The notes under the pieces are model-generated. The model had not been told where the DNA came from, made no database searches, and saw only the letters and a list, made by a program, of their open reading frames with translations. A stretch of DNA of 64,000 nucleotides from Aquicoccus sp. G2-2 (GTDB lineage Bacteria; Pseudomonadota; Alphaproteobacteria; Rhodobacterales; Rhodobacteraceae). The translations under genes and the position numbers were made by a program. This document shows, piece by piece, positions 27,925 to 35,686 of this stretch (position 1 is its first letter; the number at the start of each line of letters is the position of its first letter). The DNA lies in contig NZ_JAYDCK010000003.1 in NCBI RefSeq assembly GCF_034555965.1, positions 372,001 through 436,000 on the forward strand, read 5' to 3'.

Positions 27925-27992
27925 CGCATCCCTTTCTTTCATGGGAGTGAAGCATGGCGGGTTGCGTTTGGCAATGTTACGGCGCGCGCCGC

Positions 27993-28667
27993 TCAACGAA
28001 ACCTGTCGGCGAGCTTTTGCAAGGCAGAGCGGGTATCTGGGGCGGGCGCGTCGGGTTCGGGGGCTGGTTTCGATTTTGCGGCGGGCGCCGATGGCTTGGG
28101 CGGGTTCACCCGCAGGGCGACGGCGTTCATGAACCGGCTGGCGTCACCCCGCGCAAGGTCCGGCGCGCCATCGGAAAGCCCGCGCAACACATCGTCGAGC
28201 CAGCCTTCATCGGCGCGGGCAAAATCGTGCAGTACATAGGCGGCAACCCGGTCCTTGTGGCCGGGATGGCCGATACCAAGGCGCACACGGGCATAGTCCG
28301 GGCCGATATGCCCATGGATCGAGCGCAACCCGTTATGCCCGGCGTGCCCGCCGCCCTGTTTGACGCGAACCTTGCCGGGGGCGAGGTCAAGCTCGTCATG
28401 GAAGACGGTGATATCGGCAGGGGTTAGTTTATAAAACCGCATCGCTTCGCCAACCGACTGGCCCGAGAGGTTCATGAATGTTTCCGGCTTCAGCAGCAAA
28501 ATTTTCTCCGCCCCGAGACGGCCTTCGCTGATCTGACCCTGAAATTTCGAACGCCACGGCGCAAAGCCATGATCGGCGGCGATACGGTCCACAGCCATGA
28601 ACCCGATATTGTGCCGGGTGGCGGCATATTTCGCGCCCGGATTACCAAGGCCGACGAAGAGGTGCAT
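27993..28667 (-). CDS. pth: Peptidyl-tRNA hydrolase
   Basis: The 224-residue enzyme releases peptides from stalled peptidyl-tRNA. It begins LFVGLGNPGAKYAATRHNIGFMAVD, with catalytic histidine H20, and has LLKPETFMNLSGQSV and VFHDELDLAPGKVRVKQGGGHAGHNGLRSI, with the catalytic aspartate and asparagines. A C-terminal extension rich in P, A and K is seen in relatives. It is encoded downstream of rplY on the same strand, as usual, but a terminator between them (28741) suggests its own promoter. Confidence 0.96.
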   Translation of the reverse strand: MHLFVGLGNPGAKYAATRHNIGFMAVDRIAADHGFAPWRSKFQGQISEGRLGAEKILLLKPETFMNLSGQSVGEAMRFYKLTPADITVFHDELDLAPGKVRVKQGGGHAGHNGLRSIHGHIGPDYARVRLGIGHPGHKDRVAAYVLHDFARADEGWLDDVLRGLSDGAPDLARGDASRFMNAVALRVNPPKPSAPAAKSKPAPEPDAPAPDTRSALQKLADRFR

Positions 28668-28734
28668 GAGATTGCTCGCGTAAGGAATGTGGCTTTTGAT
28701 TTACGCGTTGTGGCAAGACAGATCAATCACGCCA

Positions 28735-28766
28735 AAGAAAAACGCGGCCCCGTCCGGAGCCGCGTT
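28735..28766 (-). terminator. Intrinsic terminator of rplY
   Basis: On the reverse strand AACGCGGC-N10-GCCGCGTT forms an 8-bp stem followed by TTTCTTT. It lies 25 bp after the rplY stop and ahead of pth. Confidence 0.85.
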
Positions 28767-28791
28767 TGGCATTTCAGCAAGCTGAGATGGC

Positions 28792-29454
28792 TCAGTCTTC
28801 GGCTTCCGCTTCGGATTCGGCCACGGTTTCCACTTCGTCTGCGGCCACTTCCTCTTCTTCATCCTCGTCGTCTGCGGAGCGCAAGCTCGACGGGGCAGAG
28901 ATGTTGGCAATAACGAAATCGCGGTCCACGGTCGGGCGCGCGCCTTCGGGCAGGGTAACGCTGGAAATATGAACGATGTCGCCCACTTCCATGCCGTCAA
29001 GATCGACAACGATCTTTTCGGGAATATCGCCCGCGATGACGCTGAGTTCGACTTCCGGGCGCACAACAGTCAGCACGCCGCCCTTCTTGATTCCGGGGGC
29101 TTCTTCTTCGTTAAGAAACTCAACGTGGATGAAGATGTTGAGCCGGGTCGTGCGCTTCAGGCGCAGCAGATCGACATGGGTCGGAAGGTCTTTTACGACG
29201 TCGCGCTGCACATTCCGGCAGATCACCCGCACATCGTCTTCGCCGTCAACCTTGAGGTTGAAAAGCGTTGACAGGAAGCGACCATCTTTCAGCTTCTTGA
29301 ACAACACGTTGAACGGAAGGTTGATAGGCAGCGGATCTTGTTCGCCACCATATACGATTCCCGGCACCATGCCATCACGGCGTGCTTGACGAGCGGCGCC
29401 CTTGCCTGTCCCCGTGCGGTGCTCGGCGTGAAGATCTGGGATCTTTCCAGCCAT
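28792..29454 (-). CDS. rplY: 50S ribosomal protein L25 (CTC family)
   Basis: The 220-residue protein has the L25 5S-rRNA-binding domain ([29 protein letters not shown], about 1-95) and the longer CTC-type C-terminal domain with [11 protein letters not shown] strongly acidic tail ([14 protein letters not shown]) ends it. AAGGAG lies 8 bp before the ATG at 29454; the longer start at 29484 lacks one. A promoter (29517-29545) and a leader hairpin (29477-29505) lie upstream. A strong terminator follows. Confidence 0.95.
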   Translation of the reverse strand: MAGKIPDLHAEHRTGTGKGAARQARRDGMVPGIVYGGEQDPLPINLPFNVLFKKLKDGRFLSTLFNLKVDGEDDVRVICRNVQRDVVKDLPTHVDLLRLKRTTRLNIFIHVEFLNEEEAPGIKKGGVLTVVRPEVELSVIAGDIPEKIVVDLDGMEVGDIVHISSVTLPEGARPTVDRDFVIANISAPSSLRSADDEDEEEEVAADEVETVAESEAEAED

Positions 29455-29476
29455 GTGTTTAACTCCTTGATTGAGA

Positions 29477-29505
29477 GCGGGCATCCTCCAAGGCTGTATG
29501 CCCGC
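29477..29505 (-). promoter_or_regulatory. Stem-loop in the rplY 5' UTR
   Basis: GCGGGCAT (29477-29484) and ATGCCCGC (29498-29505) form perfect 8-bp arms around a 13-nt loop. It lies directly upstream of the ribosome-binding site without covering it. Such a stem could bind L25 for autoregulation, but this is only an inference. Confidence 0.45.
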
Positions 29506-29516
29506 GTGAAGGCTGG

Positions 29517-29545
29517 GCGATAGCGGGAATCGGCTGGGTTGGCAA
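29517..29545 (-). promoter_or_regulatory. Sigma-70 promoter of rplY
   Basis: On the reverse strand TTGCCA (29545-29540) and TATCGC (29522-29517) are separated by 17 bp. This places transcription start about 55 bp upstream of the ATG at 29454. Confidence 0.55.
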
Positions 29546-29572
29546 GAGCGGCGGCGGAAGAAAGGTCGGGTT

Positions 29573-30196
29573 TCAAATATCCAACACTTGCTGCAAATGC
29601 CCGCCTGCTTGCATTACCCGGTCGTAAAGCGCGAAATCAGCGGCGCGGGCTTCGCGAAAACGTGCGGTGGCCTCGCGGCTGGCGGTCACCTGCATCACTG
29701 GTGAAACGTTGTATTCCTTGAGCTTAAGGGGTCGTTTGAACCGGGCTTCGAGGAAACCGCGAAACAACGCCTGCGCTTCATAAGCAAACAGATGATGCAC
29801 CGGCACCACGTCGTCTTTCATGGTCAGGAACCCGGCTTGCGATCCGACCTTGGCACAGGGTGGCGGGTTGTCGGAAATGGCAGCATCGAGAAAATCATCA
29901 AAGCTCATGGCGTGGGTCGAGTTTGCAGTGCCCCGGATTTCAGGCCGGGTGCGGTAGCGATACCAGCTTTTCGCATGGTCAAGCGGGTCGCGGATCACCG
30001 CCGCGCGCTCGGGCGTGAGCTTGTAGGCGGCTTCAAGGAACGGCGCGACATGACGGTGAAAGAATACCGCGGTGCCATGTTTGCGCCGCCCGGTAAAAAG
30101 GATGTCAGCGCGGCGTTTCAACGCCATTTCATAGGCGGTTGAACCGGTCTTAGGCACCGCCAGAAGCGCCAGATTCTGTTTGAAGAAAATCTGCAT
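29573..30196 (-). CDS. Sulfotransferase-like protein
   Basis: The 207-residue protein begins [23 protein letters not shown], where PKTGSTA resembles the phosphosulfate-binding loop of PAPS-dependent sulfotransferases. A second motif, [15 protein letters not shown], matches the 3'-phosphate loop (RxPxxxxxSxY). Length is short but complete. It starts 2 bp after the stop of lldD, so it is co-transcribed with it. The acceptor molecule cannot be read from the sequence; a cell-surface polysaccharide is possible given the kps genes 8 kb away. Confidence 0.8.
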   Translation of the reverse strand: MQIFFKQNLALLAVPKTGSTAYEMALKRRADILFTGRRKHGTAVFFHRHVAPFLEAAYKLTPERAAVIRDPLDHAKSWYRYRTRPEIRGTANSTHAMSFDDFLDAAISDNPPPCAKVGSQAGFLTMKDDVVPVHHLFAYEAQALFRGFLEARFKRPLKLKEYNVSPVMQVTASREATARFREARAADFALYDRVMQAGGHLQQVLDI

Positions 30197-30198
30197 GG

Positions 30199-31365
30199 CT
30201 ATGCCTGCCAGCGCCCTTCGAAATCTTCCGGAATCAACAGAATATCGCGCCCGACCTGATCCATCGTGCGAATGCCGCAAAGCGCCATGGAGATATCCAT
30301 TTCGCGGTGAATCACGTTGAGCGCACTGGTCACGCCCTCTTGCCCCATCGCGCCCAAGCCATAGACAAAGGCCCGCCCGATATAGGTGCCGCTGGCCCCC
30401 ATGGCGAGCGCCTTCAGCACGTCTTGGCCTGAGCGGATGCCGCTGTCGAGATGCACTTCGATCTGGCCGCCGACACGATCAAGGATCGACGGCAGCGCGC
30501 GGATCGAGGAAAGCGCCCCGTCAAGCTGCCGCCCGCCGTGGTTTGAGACGATGATGGCGTCCGCCCCCACTTGCAGCGCGGCTTCGGCATCCTCGGCGTC
30601 GATAATACCCTTGAGGATTACCGGACCGCCCCATTCTTCCTTGATCCGGGCGATCTTGTCCCAGTCAAGCGTGGGGTCGAACTGCTCCGCCGTCCAAGCG
30701 CCAAGGTCGGCGGCGTCCGAAACTCCCTGCACGTGGCCGACGATATTGCCGAAATGCCGCCGTGTGGCACCCATCATGCCGATGCCCCAGCGCCATTTGG
30801 TTGCCAGATTGACGATATTGGCCAGCGTCGGCTTGGGCGGGGCGGAAAGGCCGTTCTTGATGTCCTTGTGGCGCTGACCAAGGATTTGCAGATCGAGCGT
30901 GATAACAAGCGCCGAGCATTTCGCCGCCTTTGCCCGCGCGATCAGGGCAGAGACAAAGCCCTGATCTTTCATCGTGTAAAGCTGAAACCAGAACGGTTTG
31001 GTCGTCGCGGCGGCGACATCCTCAATCGAGTTGATCGACATGGTGGAGAGCGTGAAGGGCACGCCAAACGCCTCTGCCGCTTTTGCCGCCTTGATCTCCC
31101 CATCGGCGTGTTGCATCCCGGTCAGCCCGACCGGGGCCAGAGCCACCGGCATGGCGACCTGCTGTCCGATCATCTTTGACGCGGTGGAGCGCCCTGTCAT
31201 ATCGACCGCGACGCGCTGACGGAAATATAGCTTGTCGAAATCCGAAGAGTTCTCGCGGAAGGTTTGTTCCGTCCAACTGCCGGATTCGCAATAATCATAG
31301 AACATCTTCGGCACGCGCCGGTGATAAAGGCGTTTGAGGTCTTCGATTTCGGTGATGACGGGCAT
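30199..31365 (-). CDS. lldD: FMN-dependent L-lactate dehydrogenase / alpha-hydroxy-acid oxidoreductase
   Basis: The 388-residue enzyme has the TIM-barrel signature SNHGGRQLDG with the catalytic histidine, and TYIGRAFVYGLGAMGQEGV near the end binding FMN phosphate. It begins ITEIEDLKRLYHRRVPKMFYDYCESGSW, as do bacterial LldD proteins. It oxidises L-lactate or a related 2-hydroxy acid, probably to quinone at the inner membrane. Other alpha-hydroxy acids (glycolate, mandelate) cannot be excluded. It heads a two-gene unit with the sulfotransferase-like gene. Confidence 0.9.
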   Translation of the reverse strand: MPVITEIEDLKRLYHRRVPKMFYDYCESGSWTEQTFRENSSDFDKLYFRQRVAVDMTGRSTASKMIGQQVAMPVALAPVGLTGMQHADGEIKAAKAAEAFGVPFTLSTMSINSIEDVAAATTKPFWFQLYTMKDQGFVSALIARAKAAKCSALVITLDLQILGQRHKDIKNGLSAPPKPTLANIVNLATKWRWGIGMMGATRRHFGNIVGHVQGVSDAADLGAWTAEQFDPTLDWDKIARIKEEWGGPVILKGIIDAEDAEAALQVGADAIIVSNHGGRQLDGALSSIRALPSILDRVGGQIEVHLDSGIRSGQDVLKALAMGASGTYIGRAFVYGLGAMGQEGVTSALNVIHREMDISMALCGIRTMDQVGRDILLIPEDFEGRWQA

Positions 31366-31493
31366 GACAGGCCCCCTTTGCGGGATGTGATGGATTTTTG
31401 GTTATCAATCGCTCTGCCGTGACGCAACGGTTTGATGGTGCGACAGGTGGCGCAGCGGCATAAAGTTCTGGCGGACCAAGAAGGAGAGGCAAG

Positions 31494-31928
31494 ATGTATT
31501 TCGACGATCTGTCGGTGGGCTTTACCCATGAGACCGGCACGGTGCAATTGAGCGAGGAAGAAATCATCGCCTTTGCCAAGCAGTATGACCCGCAACCGTT
31601 TCACACCGACCGGAAAGCGGCGGCTGACTCGATTTATGGCGGGATCATTGCCAGCGGGTTTCACACACTTCTGGCGGCGTTCGATCTGATCTTGAAATCG
31701 AACGTGTGGACCGAGGCGTCAATGGGCTCTCCGGGCCTTGACGAAGTGCGTTTCAAACGCCCGGTCCGCCCCGGTGACAGCTTGCGGGTGCGGATGAAGG
31801 TAACCGCGACGGAGGCATCGAAAACCCGGCCTGACCGGGGCCGGGTGACGTTTTATTACGAAATCCTCAACCAAGCGGACGAGGTGGTTATCTCATACTA
31901 CACGGTTCAGCTTTTGAAGCGCCGCTAA
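31494..31928 (+). CDS. MaoC-family acyl-CoA dehydratase
   Basis: The 144-residue hotdog-fold protein has the hydratase-2 region YDPQPFHTDRKAAADSIYGGIIASGFHT, which holds the catalytic aspartate and histidine. Strands such as LDEVRFKRPVRPGDSLRVRM follow. It likely hydrates an enoyl-CoA. AAGGAGAGG precedes the ATG. It is divergent from lldD and ends at an array of palindromes shared with the PhyH gene end. Confidence 0.9.
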   Translation: MYFDDLSVGFTHETGTVQLSEEEIIAFAKQYDPQPFHTDRKAAADSIYGGIIASGFHTLLAAFDLILKSNVWTEASMGSPGLDEVRFKRPVRPGDSLRVRMKVTATEASKTRPDRGRVTFYYEILNQADEVVISYYTVQLLKRR

Positions 31929-32035
31929 CCGTTTCCCGGCGCGGGAAACGGGGCAAATCCGGCGCGGATTTGGGCGCGCCGGGGCTGGTGGAAAATCCGC
32001 GGCGGATTTCCTGCGAATTTCGCGCCGGAATTCGC
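31929..32035. repeat. Array of four palindromes between convergent genes
   Basis: Four successive inverted repeats fill the gap. They are CCGTTTCCCG-GCG-CGGGAAACGG (31929-31951); AAATCCG-GCG-CGGATTT (31955-31971); the same core AAATCCG-CGG-CGGATTT (31993-32009); and GCGAATTTC-N5-GGAATTCGC (32013-32035). The second and third share identical 7-bp arms. They can act as a bidirectional terminator or be a short REP-like element. Confidence 0.75.
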
Positions 32036-32039
32036 CCGT

Positions 32040-32834
32040 TCAGGCGGGGTAGATGACCGGAAACCAATCTTCGCGCAGCCGCTCTCCGGGGGTCATCCCG
32101 TGGTCGGGGAACGGCGGCGAGGTGCGGCCAGGGCGTTCGACATAGCGCGCATCATCGCCAACAAGCCTGAGCGAGAAGGCGCGCCGACGGCTCTGGCTGG
32201 TGTTGCCGCGCGAGCCGTGCAGAATATCGTAATTGAAGGCCACCGCATCGCCCGGCTCCATCTCGTATTCGGCCACCGGCATCCCTTCGGCGTCCGGGTC
32301 GGGAACGGGCATGTAATCTTCCTTGTTGGGGAAATAGGATTCCTCCTTGACCCAGCGCATCGGCATGACCGGCTTTTCCCACTGATGTGAGCCGGGGACC
32401 ATCCTTAGCGTTGCCTCTTTCACCGGGTCGAGCGGTGCCCAGAAACTGACGGTTTGGCGGCCCTGCACGAAATAATAAGGCCCGTCGGTGTGCCACGGGG
32501 TCGGCATGGAGGTGCCGGGTTCCTTGACCAACACGTGATCATGGAAAAGCTGCGCGGATTCCGAGCCCATCAGGGCGGCCCCAACCGCTGCGGCGGGGCT
32601 TTCGCGGATCACCTGCTCAAATTCCGGGATGCGCTGCCAGTTGCAATAATCATCGAAGAACCGACCGGCTTCGCCTTCCTTCTTGTTTTCCGAGGCATAG
32701 GGGCCGGGCACTTCCATGTTGCGGGCGACGCCTGCGCGCAGGGCTTCTACGTGGTCCTTGAAAAGCCCGCGGATCACGGTAACGCCGTCGCGCTGAAACT
32801 GGTCAATCTCTGTTTGGCTGACAAGCGGATGCAT
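32040..32834 (-). CDS. Phytanoyl-CoA dioxygenase (PhyH) family protein
   Basis: The 264-residue protein is an Fe(II)/2-oxoglutarate dioxygenase: H-x-D in WHTDGPYYF, the distal histidine in DILHGSRGN and the 2-oxoglutarate-binding arginine in RRRAFSLRLV. It begins VSQTEIDQFQRDGVTVIRGL, typical of the family. Substrates range from phytanoyl-CoA to ectoine and phosphonates; none is indicated here. It is convergent with the MaoC gene, sharing the palindrome array. Confidence 0.87.
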   Translation of the reverse strand: MHPLVSQTEIDQFQRDGVTVIRGLFKDHVEALRAGVARNMEVPGPYASENKKEGEAGRFFDDYCNWQRIPEFEQVIRESPAAAVGAALMGSESAQLFHDHVLVKEPGTSMPTPWHTDGPYYFVQGRQTVSFWAPLDPVKEATLRMVPGSHQWEKPVMPMRWVKEESYFPNKEDYMPVPDPDAEGMPVAEYEMEPGDAVAFNYDILHGSRGNTSQSRRRAFSLRLVGDDARYVERPGRTSPPFPDHGMTPGERLREDWFPVIYPA

Positions 32835-33101
32835 GGATGATCTCCTTTATGCAGGCTGATGTGGCGCTGGTTGACTGGCAGGCAGAGTGCCAAGGCTGAT
32901 GGTGATTGTCCATTGCCTGAAAAGCGCGTCGCTGTGCGCTGATGCGGGCTGAAGCTGGATTCTCGTTGCAAGGCAGATTGTTAGGGGCGACCTCTGATCC
33001 TTTAGATGGGGCGATTGGCGGAATGGGGCGAACGTCGGTCTGGCGATGCGAAAGCGTTCAGGGCGCTCGGTTTGGCCCGTAACTGCCGCCGCAACCAAGC
33101 G

Positions 33102-33287
33102 TTATCCGCATGTTTTCCACAGGTCCACTGGCCAAACAGGGCGGATTCGGGTTGGCGGAAATTGACCTTTTCGAACCTGCCGCGCGCATTTGGTCATGAA
33201 AACGCGCGGTTGTCTTGATGTTTTCCGGCTTTTTCCCAACACTCAGCGGCGTCAGCTTGTGGATAACTTGCGTGAAACTTGTCCACA
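33102..33287. other. Cluster of DnaA-box-like sites
   Basis: Against the consensus TTATCCACA there is a perfect match on the reverse strand at 33258-33266. There are one-mismatch matches at 33102-33110 (TTATCCGCA), 33113-33121 (TTTTCCACA) and 33279-33287 (TTGTCCACA). Four in 186 bp is far more than expected by chance. It could be an origin, a DnaA-titration site or DnaA-regulated promoter. Confidence 0.45.
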
Positions 33288-33418
33288 ACCACCTCGCGCT
33301 TACGAGAGTAACGTCCGACTTGGGCGGGATTTGGTGCTCTGACTGGCCCGGCAGAAGCCTTGAATCGCAAGCATGTAAGTCAAAACACCGGAATTTGGCG
33401 TGATCGACCTGTAGCATG

Positions 33419-33540
33419 TTGTTTTTAAGCAGAAAAATACCCTATATCCTGATGTGAACTGCACGTGTGCAGGCGTGGCGCAGAACGCTCGAATAGCTAA
33501 GGCATGAGCGCCCGCTGACGCCCTGCGTCTCCCTGATGCC
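33419..33540 (+). ncRNA. Possible small RNA: promoter followed by nested stems
   Basis: TTGTTT (33419-33424), an 18-bp spacer and TATATC (33443-33448) form a promoter-like pair. Downstream are CTGCAC-GT-GTGCAG (33459-33472) and a nested structure in which GGCAT/ATGCC (33501-33505, 33536-33540) encloses GACGC-CCT-GCGTC (33517-33529). No open reading frame follows. Length and end of any transcript are not defined. Confidence 0.25.
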
Positions 33541-33700
33541 TCAGGTTAAGGCGGGACGCTTTAGGGTTTGCGATGAAACTCATGCAATTGCGGGACACTG
33601 TTCGCGCTCTAAAGGCGAGCCGTACATTGCGGACAAGCGACGGCGCGCCTGTCTCGCAAGCGCAACCGGACTGTTGAGTGGCGAACCTTTGAGAAAACGC

Positions 33701-33775
33701 TGGTAGCCCGTAGGGGAGTCGAACCCCTCTTTCCAGGTTGAAAACCTGGCGTCCTAACCGATAGACGAACGGGCC
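33701..33775 (-). tRNA. tRNA-Glu (UUC)
   Basis: The reverse strand folds as a full cloverleaf with encoded CCA. The acceptor arm starts GGCCCGT, the D-arm is GTCTATCGGTTAGGAC, the anticodon stem-loop CCAGG-TTTTCAA-CCTGG gives anticodon TTC, and the T-arm GGGGTTCGACTCCCC is standard. The first acceptor pair is G-U. Length is 75 nt. Confidence 0.96.
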
Positions 33776-33846
33776 ATGGCCGAAGCGTGAGGCGTTATCT
33801 AGGAAAAGCGCGGCGCGCGCGCAAGCGGAAAGTTTGGGCTGGGGTG

Positions 33847-33870
33847 AAAAAAACGCCGCTCAGAAGCGGC
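33847..33870 (-). terminator. Intrinsic terminator of recJ
   Basis: On the reverse strand GCCGCT-TCTG-AGCGGC is followed by GTTTTTTT. It lies 6 bp after the recJ stop. Confidence 0.92.
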
Positions 33871-33875
33871 CCGGA

Positions 33876-35639
33876 TCACCGGGCGGCGGGGGCGGCGTCC
33901 TCAAGGCGCAGTTGTGCGCTGGTGCGACCGCGCCATTGGTTCAGCTCAAGCCGCCCGGCAAGGTGAAACCGTGCGCCGCCGTGATTCTCCAGCGCGCCAC
34001 CAAGCGCGGTATCAAACGCGCCGAACGCAATCGCATCAAGCCGCGCGCCCATGCCATCGCCAAAGCTGACCTTGAGGTGACTGTCGCCGACGCGCTTGGC
34101 GAAGCTGATGGCGACATCCGGGAAGGCAAAGCGCGGGGCAGGGGCCCCGGCACCGAACGGGCCTGCGGTGTCGATTTGCTCGATCAGCGCCACCGTGGCG
34201 GCACCGGGCATCAGCGTGCCGTCAAGCGTGAGGTCACGTGGGCCAAGCTGTGCCGCACCCTGCCGGGCAAGCAGATCGGAAAGCCGGGCCATCGCCGCGT
34301 CCAGCTGGTCACGCGCAACGCTCAGCCCGGCAGCCATCTTGTGCCCGCCGCCCTTGAGCAGCAGGCCTTCGGCAGTGAGGCGCTGAATCGCGGCACCAAG
34401 ATCAATCCCCGAGACCGAGCGGCCAGAGCCTTTGCCCTCATCGCCATCGAGCCCGATCACGATGGCCGGGCGGTTGGTCGCTTCCTTGAGCCGCGAGGCG
34501 ACAATCCCGACCACACCGGGGTGCCAGCCTTCACCCGCCGCCCAGACAAGCGGTGCATCGAATCCGCGTTCTTCGGCCTGTGCCATGGCGGCGGCGCGCA
34601 CGCCCTCTTCAATCTCGCGGCGTTCGGAATTGAGCAGGTCAAGCTGTTCAGCCATGGCCTGTGCCTCATTGGGGTCGCGGCAGGCAAGCAGGCGCGCGCC
34701 AAGATCGGCCTTGCCGATGCGCCCGCCTGCGTTAATGCGCGGGCCAAGCAGGAAGCCCAAGTGATAGGGCGCGGGCGCGGTGTCCATCCTTGCGACATCG
34801 GCCAGCGCGGTGAGGCCGGGGCGCGCACGTGCCGCCATCACCTTCAATCCTTGTGTGACAAAGGCGCGGTTCACGCCGACAAGCGGTGCCACATCGGCCA
34901 CGGTGGCAAGGGCGACGAGGTCAAGCATCGCCATCAGGTCTGGCCCCGCAGGCGCGCCCGTCTCGCGGCGCTGGCGATTGGCTTCGACCAGCAGCAGAAA
35001 CACGACACCGGCAGCACAGAGATGGCCGAGATCACCGGTTTCGTCCTGCCGGTTGGGGTTCACAACGGCAAGTGCCGCGGGCAAGGTTTCGCCGCCCAAG
35101 TGATGATCAAGCACGATCACATCCGCCGGGGTGGCGGCGGCGATCGGCTCATGGCTGAGTGTGCCGCAATCGACGCAGACGATCAGCGAATGATCGCGGG
35201 CAAGCGTCTGCATGGCCGGGACGTTGGGGCCGTAGCCTTCATCAATCCGGTCAGGCACGTAAAGCGTGGCGTGGTGGCCAAGCTGGGCAAGGTAATCAAG
35301 CAAAAGCGCGGCGGAGGTGCCACCATCGACATCGTAATCAGCGAATATCGCGATCTTCTCGCCCTTTGCGAGAGCGCCAAGCAGGCGCGCGGCGGCAGGT
35401 TCCATATCCTTGAGCGTGCGCGGGTCGGGCAGCAGATCACGCAGCGTCGGGGCGAGAAAGCTTTCTGCCTCGCCAGCAGGCACGCCACGGCGGGCAAGCA
35501 CCTGCGCCACCGGGGAGGGCAGGGCGGTTTGCTGCATCAAGGCTTCGGCGGCGCGGTCAAGCTCCACCGAAGGGCCGAGCCAGCGCCGCCCTGTCAGTGA
35601 TTGTTCGATACCCAGATAGCTCATATCGGCCCGCGTCAT
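33876..35639 (-). CDS. recJ: Single-stranded-DNA-specific exonuclease RecJ
   Basis: The 587-residue 5'-3' exonuclease acts in recombination and mismatch repair. It shows the DHH phosphoesterase motifs: FADYDVDGGTSAALL (motif I), VCVDCGT, LDHHLGG (the DHH itself) and NPNRQDE, then the DHHA1 domain with GGGHKMAAGLS, and an OB-like C-terminal part. Start at 35639; MSYLG at 35624 is an alternative. It lies 47 bp downstream of hom on the same strand and ends in a strong terminator. Confidence 0.95.
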   Translation of the reverse strand: MTRADMSYLGIEQSLTGRRWLGPSVELDRAAEALMQQTALPSPVAQVLARRGVPAGEAESFLAPTLRDLLPDPRTLKDMEPAAARLLGALAKGEKIAIFADYDVDGGTSAALLLDYLAQLGHHATLYVPDRIDEGYGPNVPAMQTLARDHSLIVCVDCGTLSHEPIAAATPADVIVLDHHLGGETLPAALAVVNPNRQDETGDLGHLCAAGVVFLLLVEANRQRRETGAPAGPDLMAMLDLVALATVADVAPLVGVNRAFVTQGLKVMAARARPGLTALADVARMDTAPAPYHLGFLLGPRINAGGRIGKADLGARLLACRDPNEAQAMAEQLDLLNSERREIEEGVRAAAMAQAEERGFDAPLVWAAGEGWHPGVVGIVASRLKEATNRPAIVIGLDGDEGKGSGRSVSGIDLGAAIQRLTAEGLLLKGGGHKMAAGLSVARDQLDAAMARLSDLLARQGAAQLGPRDLTLDGTLMPGAATVALIEQIDTAGPFGAGAPAPRFAFPDVAISFAKRVGDSHLKVSFGDGMGARLDAIAFGAFDTALGGALENHGGARFHLAGRLELNQWRGRTSAQLRLEDAAPAAR

Positions 35640-35686
35640 GGTTTTCGCCCCGGATATTGGTGCCCCGGTGTGTGCTGATTGCCGGG

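Larger units (their letters stand above)
32835..33700. other. Gene-poor region with DnaA-box-like sites
   Basis: About 870 bp between the PhyH start and tRNA-Glu contain no convincing coding sequence. The part from 33102 to 33287 carries DnaA-box-like sequences, and 33419-33540 a promoter-like pair followed by nested hairpins; both are listed separately. The rest shows nothing I can name. Confidence 0.5.

Noticed and set aside
33700-33860. Forward-strand reading frames opposite tRNA-Glu and recJ
   Set aside because: They are shadows of the reverse-strand genes and lack start signals.
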